Below are positions 15,949 to 24,745 of a stretch of DNA of 64,000 nucleotides, piece by piece. The stretch covers positions 2,883,501-2,947,500 of the forward strand of contig NZ_CP060695.1 in NCBI RefSeq assembly GCF_014352875.1, read 5' to 3'. Source of the DNA: Polaribacter pectinis. GTDB taxonomy: Bacteria; Bacteroidota; Bacteroidia; Flavobacteriales; Flavobacteriaceae. Every line of letters starts with the position of its first letter. The first letter of the stretch is position 1. The position numbers and the translations under genes are program-made. The notes below the pieces were generated by a model. That model was not told the DNA's origin. It saw nothing but the letters and a program-made list of their open reading frames with translations, and searched no databases.

Positions 15949-18900
15949 ATGAATAAATTTAATCGTTTTCTATCATCACCAAAATTAGCAGTTTTATTAT
16001 TATTTACTTTTGCGTTTTCTATGGCTTTAGCTACGTTTATCGAAAATGATTATGGAACTGCGACTGCATGGAAAATTATCTACAACGCTTGGTGGTTTGA
16101 GATGGTAATGGTAGGACTTGGAATTAGTTTTCTAATGAATATATTTAAGTATAAACTATTGCGAAAAGAGAAGTGGGCAATCTTATTATTCCATATTTCG
16201 TTCATTATAATTTTAATTGGTGCAGGTATTACACGTTATGTTTCTGAAGGTGGAATTATGCGTATTAGAGAAGGAGCTTCTTCTAATGTAATTATTTCGA
16301 GTACAAATTATTTACATATTCATTTAAGTGATGGTAAAACAAGTAAATCAGTTAGAAAACAAGTTAATTTTTCACCAATAAGTGATAATAGTTTTACTAT
16401 AAATACAGATTTTAATAACGAACCAATAACTATTTCCTACAAAAATTTTGTGGCAGATGCTATTCCAAGAATTGTAGATGTAGAAGAAGGGGGAAAAGCA
16501 ATGATAGAAATGATTGTTTCTGCTGGTAATGGAAGAGAAACCGTCTTTTTAGAACGAGGAGAAATTGAAGCTGTTGGAGAACATCAACATAAAATAGGGT
16601 TTGAAGTTGATCAAAAAGGAGTCATAAATATAACAGAGAAAAATGGAGTTTTAAGTGTATTGTCACCAAGAAAATTAAGTGTTTTTGAAATGGCAACAGA
16701 AAAAGCAAGTGTTATTGTAAAAGATAGTTTACAAACTTTAAATTTAAGGACTTTATATAGAGATGGAGATGCTTCTTTTGTGCCTTTGTCATTTCATGAA
16801 AATGGTAAAATAGAGTTAGTAAGTGGTTCTGAAAAACCAAAAGATAATGATGAAATTAAAGATGATGCTTTAGTAGTTGAGGTTGCATCAAAAGGAGTTG
16901 CAAAAGAACAAACGATTTTATATAGAGAGGGCTTTTTACCAATAGAACATCACCTTGAAATGAATGGTCTTAATGTCGCTTTGTCTTACGGAGCAGAACC
17001 TATAATTATTCCGTTTTCTATTCATTTAGACGATTTTCAACTAGAACGTTATCCTGGTTCTACGAGTCCATCTGCATATGCAAGTGAAGTTCAAGTAATC
17101 GATAAAGAAAATAACGAACATTTTGCACAAAGAATTTTTATGAATAACGTATTAGATTATAAAGGATACCGTTTTTTTCAGGCAAGTTATGACACAGATG
17201 AGTTAGGAACCGTTTTAGCTGTAAATTACGATTGGCTAGGAACAAATGTTACGTATTTAGGTTATATTTTAATGATTATAGGTATGTTTTTCACCTTATT
17301 TACAAAAGGATCTTACTTTACAGTTATCAATAAAAAATTAAAGAAATTGCAGAATACAGCCACAGTTGTTTTGTTAATGTTACTTTCTTTAGTTTCTTAC
17401 GGACAAGATAAATCACCAGAAATAACAATAAAAACAATAGAGCAACAAACAATAGATGTGCAACATGCAGATTTATTCGGACGCTTAATGGTGCAAGATT
17501 TAGATGGTAGGATGAAACCTATTAATACGTTAGCATCAGAGTTTTTAAGAAAACTATCTCGAAAGCCTTATTTTAAATTCACTAAAAATGGCGAGTCAAT
17601 TTCACTAAATGCGAATCAAGCTTTTTTGGCAATGCAAGCCGCAGCAAATGTTTGGCAATACATACCAATTATAAAAGTGGATATAGAAAAAGGAGGAGAT
17701 TTATTTTCTGAATTAAAAATTAGCGAAGATAGTTGTGTTTCTTTTATTGGCTTGTTAGATGCAGATGGCAATTATAAACTAAAGGAAGTTGCAGAGGAAG
17801 CAAACAAGAAAAAACCAGCAGAAAGAAGTGAGTTTGATAAAGAAGTTTTAAAAGTAGATGAGCGATTTAATATTTTATACAATGTTTTTTCTGGAAATTA
17901 TTTAAAAATTTTCCCAAATAAAAATGATGAAAATAATAAATGGCATAGTCCAACACACGATTTTAAAGATTTTCCATTAGAAGATGGCGAATTTGCAAAA
18001 AGTATTACTGCTACTTATTTTAAAGATGTAAACTTAAAAAAATGGGTAGCTGCAAGTGAAAAATTAGAATATATTAAAAAGTATCAAGACGTTCTTGGTG
18101 CAGATATTATACCAAGCAGACAACGTATAGAAGCAGAATTGTGGTACAACCAATTAAATTTAAACTTTTGGTTGTTTCAACTCTATTTTTTTATTGGTTT
18201 TATCATGTTAGTTATTTCATTAATTAAAATATTTACAACAAATAAAGTATTAGATTTTGTTTGGAACTCATCTATTATTATAACACTTTTAAGTTTTATT
18301 GTATTGACTGGTAACATTATTTTAAGATGGTATATTTCTGGTCACGCACCTTGGAGTAATGGTTACGAAATGTTAGTTTTTGTAGCTTGGACCTTACTTT
18401 TATGTGGTTTAATAACTTTTAGACAATCAGATTTTTCTTTGCCATTAGCAACACTTTTTACTGGAGCTTTACTCTTTGTAAGTTATTTAGATTGGTTAAG
18501 TCCAGAAATAACAAACTTAATGCCGGTCTTAAAATCTTTTTGGTTAAAAGTACATGTGGCAACCATTGTAAGTAGTTATGCACCTTTAGCTTTATCTGCA
18601 GTTTTAGGTTTTATGGCGCTTTTATTAATTATATTTAGAACACAAAAAACCAAAAAAGTAATTAATATTAAAATAAAAGAGCTTACTTATATTAACGAAA
18701 TTTCGATGACCATTGGATTGTTTGTGTTAACTGTAGGTACTTTTTTAGGTGGCGTTTGGGCAAATGAATCTTGGGGAAGATATTGGGCATGGGACCCAAA
18801 AGAAACTTGGGCTTTAATTAGTATCATTGTATATGCAATTGTATTGCATTTGCGCTTAATACCAGGTTTAAAAAGTAGGTTTGTATTAAATGCAGTTAGC

Positions 18901-19083
18901 GTTTTTGCATTTGCCTCTATAATAATGACATCTTTTGGTGTAAATTATTATCTATCTGGTTTGCATAGTTATGCAGCAGGAGATCCATTACCAATTCCAA
19001 AATTTATCTATGTTTTAGGAGCTGTTGTAATTTTAGTAACACTATTGGCATATTTTAGAAAACGAAGTTTCGAAAAGAAGTAA
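15949..19083 (+). CDS. ccsBA: Fused ResB-CcsA cytochrome c biogenesis protein (CcsBA)
   Basis: A 1044-aa membrane protein of system II cytochrome c maturation, which exports haem and attaches it to CxxCH apoproteins such as NrfH and NrfA. The N-terminal ResB half has membrane helices (PKLAVLLLFTFAFSMALATFIE near 11-32) and a large periplasmic domain. The C-terminal ~270 residues form CcsA with many helices and the tryptophan-rich WWD haem-binding motif (ANESWGRYWAWDPKETWAL, about 938-958). A signal-like helix ending SYGQDKSPE at about 470-490 marks the fusion region. Placement next to nrfHA suggests it is dedicated to NrfA, including its CxxCK haem. Confidence 0.93.
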   Translation: MNKFNRFLSSPKLAVLLLFTFAFSMALATFIENDYGTATAWKIIYNAWWFEMVMVGLGISFLMNIFKYKLLRKEKWAILLFHISFIIILIGAGITRYVSEGGIMRIREGASSNVIISSTNYLHIHLSDGKTSKSVRKQVNFSPISDNSFTINTDFNNEPITISYKNFVADAIPRIVDVEEGGKAMIEMIVSAGNGRETVFLERGEIEAVGEHQHKIGFEVDQKGVINITEKNGVLSVLSPRKLSVFEMATEKASVIVKDSLQTLNLRTLYRDGDASFVPLSFHENGKIELVSGSEKPKDNDEIKDDALVVEVASKGVAKEQTILYREGFLPIEHHLEMNGLNVALSYGAEPIIIPFSIHLDDFQLERYPGSTSPSAYASEVQVIDKENNEHFAQRIFMNNVLDYKGYRFFQASYDTDELGTVLAVNYDWLGTNVTYLGYILMIIGMFFTLFTKGSYFTVINKKLKKLQNTATVVLLMLLSLVSYGQDKSPEITIKTIEQQTIDVQHADLFGRLMVQDLDGRMKPINTLASEFLRKLSRKPYFKFTKNGESISLNANQAFLAMQAAANVWQYIPIIKVDIEKGGDLFSELKISEDSCVSFIGLLDADGNYKLKEVAEEANKKKPAERSEFDKEVLKVDERFNILYNVFSGNYLKIFPNKNDENNKWHSPTHDFKDFPLEDGEFAKSITATYFKDVNLKKWVAASEKLEYIKKYQDVLGADIIPSRQRIEAELWYNQLNLNFWLFQLYFFIGFIMLVISLIKIFTTNKVLDFVWNSSIIITLLSFIVLTGNIILRWYISGHAPWSNGYEMLVFVAWTLLLCGLITFRQSDFSLPLATLFTGALLFVSYLDWLSPEITNLMPVLKSFWLKVHVATIVSSYAPLALSAVLGFMALLLIIFRTQKTKKVINIKIKELTYINEISMTIGLFVLTVGTFLGGVWANESWGRYWAWDPKETWALISIIVYAIVLHLRLIPGLKSRFVLNAVSVFAFASIIMTSFGVNYYLSGLHSYAAGDPLPIPKFIYVLGAVVILVTLLAYFRKRSFEKK

Positions 19084-19146
19084 TAACTAATTCTAATTGT
19101 TTCTTAACGAATTCTAATTTATCAATTTTTAAGGTAATTAAAATGC

Positions 19147-19154
19147 TATTTTTG
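19147..19154 (+). promoter_or_regulatory. Promoter -7 box (TATTTTTG) of the alpha-2-macroglobulin gene
   Basis: Exact TAnnTTTG match 25 bp before the ATG at 19180; predicted leader about 20 nt. No TTG at -33. Confidence 0.45.
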
Positions 19155-19179
19155 AGTTGTATAATTAAATGTACTTCTT

Positions 19180-22100
19180 ATGAAACTCAAAAAGGCACTT
19201 CCATTTGCGCTAATTTTTTTATTAATTTTCTCTTGTAAAAAAGAGGAAATTAAGACAGATAATATCTTCAAATTTAAAGAATACATTAGTTATACAACTT
19301 CTGGTGTTGTTTCTGTAGCCAATACTATTGAAGTAAATCTTGCAAAAGAAGTAGAAAGTTGGGAACCAAATACAGAAGTAACTTCAGAAATTATTTCTGT
19401 AAAACCATTTGTAAACGGAAAAATTAAAACGATTAATAAGCACGCCTTTGTTTTTATTCCTGATGAAAATTTAGATTCAGATACAGAATATGCTGTAACC
19501 GTAAAGCTGAACGAAATTTATAAGAATACTACCCAAGAATTTAAAAATTACACGTTTCAATTTAAAACAATTGCACCTAATTTTAATATTCAAACTAATA
19601 ATTTACAATCGTATTCTGCAGCATATCAATATTTAGAAGGTGTTGTAAAATCGGCAGATGTAATTTCTTTAGATAATGCAAAAAAGCTGATAGAAGCTAC
19701 ACAAAAAGGAACTCAAAAAAATATAGTTTGGAACGAATCTTTTCAACAAGGAAAAGTTTTTGAATTTAAAATTGACAGCATTCAACGTTTTGTAGATGAT
19801 TCTAAATTAGAAATTTCTTGGAACGGAAAACCAATAAATGCAGAATCAGAAGGAGAAAATGAGCTTCTAATTCCTGGTAAAAATAATTTTAAGGTTGTTA
19901 GCTTAAAAGTGAACAATAGCACAGAACAATATATTTCCATCAACTTTTCTGATCGATTAAAAAAACAACAAAACTTCGATGGTTTGGTAACCATTCAGAA
20001 TGTAAAAAAGCCACGTTTTATTGTGAACGGAAATGAATTAAAAGTGTTTTCTGAAAACAAATTTCAAGGAAATATTTTGGTTTCTGTTTTTGAAGGAATT
20101 AAAAATTCTGAAGATTATAAACTGAAATCAAACTTTAAAGAAACCATTACTTTCGAGCAAAAGAAACCACAAATTAGAGCCATTTCTAACGGAACAATTT
20201 TACCAAATTCTAATGATTTAAAATTCAATTTCGAAGCAATTAATGTAAAAGAAGTAGATGTAAGAATTATAAAAATTTATGAAGATAATGTGTTGCAGTT
20301 TTTGCAAGATAATAATCTTAACAGTTCTAATGAATATGCTATAAAAAGAGTTGGTAGAAGAGTTGCAAAAGAAACAATTACATTAATTAAAGATGAAGAA
20401 AATAACACTCAAAAATGGAAAGCGTATAGTGTAGATTTAGCTAAAATGATAGAGACAGAACCTGGAGCTATTTACAGAATAGAATTGAGTTTTAATAAAA
20501 ATCAGGTTATTTATGACTGCGAAAATGTCTCTTCATCTTCAGTAAATAGCAATGATTTTGAAGAAGAATATTATGAAAGTGATTATGAGGATTTAAGTGA
20601 AGTTGAAGACCAAGAAGAAAGAGAAAAATTATATTGGGACAATAAGTTGTATAGTTATAAAAACTATAATTATAATTGGAGAGAAAGAGACAATCCTTGT
20701 CACGAATCTTATTATAATAATAAAATTATTTCTAATAATTTATTGGCATCAAATTTGGGGATTATTGCTAAAAAAGGAGATAATAATGAGTACTTTTTTG
20801 CGGTAACTAATATTTTAAATACCAAGCCAATAGTTGGTGCAAGTATTAAATTATTCAATTTTCAGCAGCAAGAAATTTTATCAACCAAAACAGATTCTGA
20901 TGGTTTTGCAACCATAGAAACCTCTAAAAATGTTGCTTTTGCAGTAGTTTACAAAAACAACAATACTGGTTATATTAAACTGTTAGACGGTAATTCTTTG
21001 TCTTTAAGTAAGTTTGATGTTGCAGGAAGTAAAACTCAAAAAGGCTTAAAAGGATATATTTATGGTGAACGTGGAGTTTGGCGACCTGGAGATTCTATTC
21101 ACCTAACTTTTTTGTTGAATGATGCAGATAATAAGTTGCCAAAAAATCATCCTGTAAAATTAGAAGTTACAGACCCAAGTGGAAAATTGGTGTTTAAAAA
21201 AGTAACTTCAGAAAATATAAATAACTTCTATAAATATACAGTTACAACTTCACAAGAAGCAAAAACAGGAAATTATACAGCAAAAATTTCTGTTGGTGGC
21301 GCAAAGTTTTATCAGAATTTAAAAGTTGAAACTGTAAAACCAAATCGTTTAAAAATTAAAGTAGATTTTAATGATGAAATTCTAACAAGCAAGAATTCAA
21401 TTAACGGAACTTTAGATGTAAAATGGTTACATGGCACGCCTGCAAAAAACTTAAAAGCAGAAATTAAAGCGAAAGTTTCAGCAACTAATTTCAGTTTTAA
21501 AAATTATAAAGAATATGTTTTTTCAGATCCTTCAAGAAGTTTTTCTTCGGAAGAAATAAACATTTTCGAAGGAAAGTTAGATGCAAATGGAATTGCAAAA
21601 ATCAACAATAAATTAGCTATTGGAAAAAATGCTCCAGGAATGTTAAACGTTCAGTTTTTGGTAAGAGCTTTTGAAAATGGTGGCGATTTTTCTTTGGATG
21701 CTTTCACTAAAAAATACGCTCCTTTTGAATCTTTTGTAGGATTAAAATCGCCAAAAGGAAATAGATATGGTTCGTTTTTTACAGATGAGAATCAGACCTT
21801 TTCAATTGCAACTGTAGATGAAAAAGGAAAACCAGTTCAAAGAGATGAAATTGAAGTTGAAGTGTATCAAATAAAATGGCGCTGGTGGTGGAGTTCTTCT
21901 GATGATAATTTATCAAGATATACATCTAGCAGTTACAATAAATCGTACAAAAAGTTGAAGGTTTCAACAAATTTAAAAGGAAAAGGAAGCTTCAATTTGA
22001 ATATTCCAGAACGAGATAGAGGAAGGTTTTTAATTAGAGTTATTGATAAAAAAAGTGGGCACGCAACAGGAAGAACAGCTTATTTCTATAAAAATTGGTG

Positions 22101-24741
22101 GCAAAATGCTGGTTCTGGCGATAAAGAAGCTGCAAAAATGTTAATGTTTTCTGCAGATAAAGAAAAATATAATGTTGGCGAAACTGCTAAAATTACATTT
22201 CCTTCTGGAAGTAAAGGACGCGCATTAATCAGTATAGAAAATGGCACAAAAGTATTAGAAAGTAAATGGGTAGAAACTAAAAAAGGAACCACTTCTGTAG
22301 AAATTCCTATCAACAAAAATATGGCGCCAAATGTGTTTGTAAATATTTCATTATTACAACCACATCAAGTTTTAGAAAACGATTTGCCATTACGTTTGTA
22401 TGGCGTAATTCCGCTTTTAGTTGAAGATAAAAAGACCAAATTAGAACCACAAATTTCAATGCCAGATGAATTGCAACCAGAAAAAGAATTCACGGTAAAA
22501 GTTTCTGAAAAAAACAACAAAGCAATGACTTATACTTTGGCAGTTGTAGAAGAAGGTTTGTTAGATTTAACAAGATTTAAAACTCCAAATGCGTTTGATG
22601 TTTTTTACGCAAGAGAAGCTTTAGGTGTAAAAACTTGGGACATTTTTGATGATGTAATTGGTGCATATTCAGGAAGTATAGATCAGGTTTTTGCAATTGG
22701 TGGAGATGGAAGTGCAGCAAAAGGTAAAAACCAAAAAGCAAATAGATTTAAACCTGTAGTGCAATTTTTAGGTCCGTTTTATTTAGAAAAAGGAGCGACA
22801 AAATCACACAAAATTACGTTGCCAAATTATATTGGTTCTGTAAGAACAATGGTGGTTGCAGGAGATGTAAATAACGAAGCTTTTGGAAATGCAGAAAAAG
22901 CAGTACCATTTAAAAAACCTTTAATGGTATTGGCTACGTTACCAAGAAAATTATCGCCAAAAGAAAAAGTAACCTTACCAATTACCATTTTTGCGATGGG
23001 TAAAAAAGTGAAAAATGTTACTGTTAAAGTAAAAACATCCAACGGAATTTCTGTTGTTGGAAGCGAAACTCAATCCATTAATTTTACAAAACCAGATGAA
23101 AAAATGGTGTATTTTGAATTGGATGTTTTAAAAGCAAATGGCATAAATACTGTTGAAATTATTGCAATTGGTAATGGAGAAAAATCAACTTATAAAGTAG
23201 AATTAGATGTTGTAAATCCTAACCCAATTACATCCAAAATAATTGATAAGAATATTGAAGGAAAACAAACTCAAACGATCAATTTTAATACGTTTGGTAT
23301 AGAAGGTTCAAACGCAGCAATTTTAGAATTATCTACAATTCCGCCAATGAATTTTTCTGGCAGATTAGAATATTTAATTCGTTATCCACATGGTTGTGTA
23401 GAACAAACGACTTCTAGTGTTTTTCCACAATTATTTTTAAATGACATTTTCGATTTAACAGCGGATAAAAAACGCAAAATTCAAAAAAATATAGAAAAAG
23501 GAATCAAAAGATTAGGGAATTTTCAGCAAGCAAATGGAGGTTTGAGTTATTGGATTGGAGAAAATTACACCAATGATTGGGGAACAAGTTATGCAGGTCA
23601 TTTTATGTTAGAAGCTTCTAAAAAAGGATTTGTTTTACCGTTAACTTTTAAAAGTAATTTTGTTAGATATCAGAAAAACGCAGCAAGAAATTGGAGACCA
23701 GATTATAGAAATAATTATACAGATTTAGCACAAGCTTACAGGTTGTATACGTTGGCTTTGGCTGGTAGTGCAGATTTATCTGCAATGAACAGGTTGCGAG
23801 AATTTAAACAAATTTCTAACGAAGCAAAATGGCGTTTGGCAGCAGCGTATGCTTTAGCGGGGCAAAAAGAAGCAAGTATAGAAATTATGAATACTGCAAA
23901 CATGAATTTTAAGAGTTCTAAATACAGTTATTATAGTTATGGTTCTACAGACAGAAACAGAGCAATGGCTTTAGAAACAATGTTACTTACCAATCATAAA
24001 AACACCAAAGAAACTGCAAAGTTTATTGCAAAAGAATTATCAAGCAAAAGATGGATGAGCACACAATCTACAGCTTATAGTTTGTTATCAATTGGGAAAA
24101 TGGTCATTAAAAACGGAGGAAAATCCATCAATATAAATTACATAAATAAAGGAAAAACTGAAACCATAAAAACAGAAAGTTCTATGGTGCAAAGAACTTT
24201 AAACGTTAAAAAAGGAACAAATGCCATCATTATAAAAAATGATGAAAATAATATTGTTTTTGCAAGAGTTATAAATTCAGGAAAGTTGCCTTTAGGAGAT
24301 GAAATTAAAGAAAGTAGAGGTTTAAGTGTTTCTGTTGATTATAGAGATTTAAAAGGAAATAAAATTAATATAAATCAGTTGAAACAAGGGCAAGATTTTG
24401 TTGCAAAAATTACGGTTAGTAATCCTAAAAATCAAACAGTAAAAGATATTGCATTAGCTCAAATTTTTCCTTCAGGATGGGAAATTGTAAACACTCGTTT
24501 TACAGATTTTGGTACAACTACAAAAAGCGAAGCACGTTACACAGATATTAGAGACGATAGAATTAATTTCTATTTTGATCTAAATGAAGGAAGAAAAGCA
24601 TCAGAAACAAAAACATTTACAGTTTTACTAAATGCAGCATATTTAGGAACGTATTATTTACCAGGAATTCAGGTAGAAGCAATGTATGATAATGATTATT
24701 TGGTAAGAACAAAAGGGAATTGGATAAACGTAATTAAATAA
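19180..24741 (+). CDS. Alpha-2-macroglobulin family lipoprotein (ECAM-like, YfhM type)
   Basis: An 1853-aa periplasmic protease trap anchored by lipobox IFSC (Cys19). Bacterial alpha-2-macroglobulins bind and inhibit proteases that enter the periplasm and are thought to work with PBP1C, the next gene. Macroglobulin domains fill the first ~1000 residues; YIYGERGVWRPGDSIHLTFLLND near 635 is the classical MG segment. The thioester is intact: HGCVEQ with Cys1406, followed by the alpha/alpha toroid (LGNFQQANGGLSYW) and a C-terminal receptor-binding-like domain ending LPGIQVEAMYDNDY. An acidic Asp/Glu/Tyr stretch near residues 450-480 is unusual. The length is typical of the longer YfhM class. Confidence 0.93.
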   Translation: MKLKKALPFALIFLLIFSCKKEEIKTDNIFKFKEYISYTTSGVVSVANTIEVNLAKEVESWEPNTEVTSEIISVKPFVNGKIKTINKHAFVFIPDENLDSDTEYAVTVKLNEIYKNTTQEFKNYTFQFKTIAPNFNIQTNNLQSYSAAYQYLEGVVKSADVISLDNAKKLIEATQKGTQKNIVWNESFQQGKVFEFKIDSIQRFVDDSKLEISWNGKPINAESEGENELLIPGKNNFKVVSLKVNNSTEQYISINFSDRLKKQQNFDGLVTIQNVKKPRFIVNGNELKVFSENKFQGNILVSVFEGIKNSEDYKLKSNFKETITFEQKKPQIRAISNGTILPNSNDLKFNFEAINVKEVDVRIIKIYEDNVLQFLQDNNLNSSNEYAIKRVGRRVAKETITLIKDEENNTQKWKAYSVDLAKMIETEPGAIYRIELSFNKNQVIYDCENVSSSSVNSNDFEEEYYESDYEDLSEVEDQEEREKLYWDNKLYSYKNYNYNWRERDNPCHESYYNNKIISNNLLASNLGIIAKKGDNNEYFFAVTNILNTKPIVGASIKLFNFQQQEILSTKTDSDGFATIETSKNVAFAVVYKNNNTGYIKLLDGNSLSLSKFDVAGSKTQKGLKGYIYGERGVWRPGDSIHLTFLLNDADNKLPKNHPVKLEVTDPSGKLVFKKVTSENINNFYKYTVTTSQEAKTGNYTAKISVGGAKFYQNLKVETVKPNRLKIKVDFNDEILTSKNSINGTLDVKWLHGTPAKNLKAEIKAKVSATNFSFKNYKEYVFSDPSRSFSSEEINIFEGKLDANGIAKINNKLAIGKNAPGMLNVQFLVRAFENGGDFSLDAFTKKYAPFESFVGLKSPKGNRYGSFFTDENQTFSIATVDEKGKPVQRDEIEVEVYQIKWRWWWSSSDDNLSRYTSSSYNKSYKKLKVSTNLKGKGSFNLNIPERDRGRFLIRVIDKKSGHATGRTAYFYKNWWQNAGSGDKEAAKMLMFSADKEKYNVGETAKITFPSGSKGRALISIENGTKVLESKWVETKKGTTSVEIPINKNMAPNVFVNISLLQPHQVLENDLPLRLYGVIPLLVEDKKTKLEPQISMPDELQPEKEFTVKVSEKNNKAMTYTLAVVEEGLLDLTRFKTPNAFDVFYAREALGVKTWDIFDDVIGAYSGSIDQVFAIGGDGSAAKGKNQKANRFKPVVQFLGPFYLEKGATKSHKITLPNYIGSVRTMVVAGDVNNEAFGNAEKAVPFKKPLMVLATLPRKLSPKEKVTLPITIFAMGKKVKNVTVKVKTSNGISVVGSETQSINFTKPDEKMVYFELDVLKANGINTVEIIAIGNGEKSTYKVELDVVNPNPITSKIIDKNIEGKQTQTINFNTFGIEGSNAAILELSTIPPMNFSGRLEYLIRYPHGCVEQTTSSVFPQLFLNDIFDLTADKKRKIQKNIEKGIKRLGNFQQANGGLSYWIGENYTNDWGTSYAGHFMLEASKKGFVLPLTFKSNFVRYQKNAARNWRPDYRNNYTDLAQAYRLYTLALAGSADLSAMNRLREFKQISNEAKWRLAAAYALAGQKEASIEIMNTANMNFKSSKYSYYSYGSTDRNRAMALETMLLTNHKNTKETAKFIAKELSSKRWMSTQSTAYSLLSIGKMVIKNGGKSININYINKGKTETIKTESSMVQRTLNVKKGTNAIIIKNDENNIVFARVINSGKLPLGDEIKESRGLSVSVDYRDLKGNKININQLKQGQDFVAKITVSNPKNQTVKDIALAQIFPSGWEIVNTRFTDFGTTTKSEARYTDIRDDRINFYFDLNEGRKASETKTFTVLLNAAYLGTYYLPGIQVEAMYDNDYLVRTKGNWINVIK

Positions 24742-24745
24742 TTTG

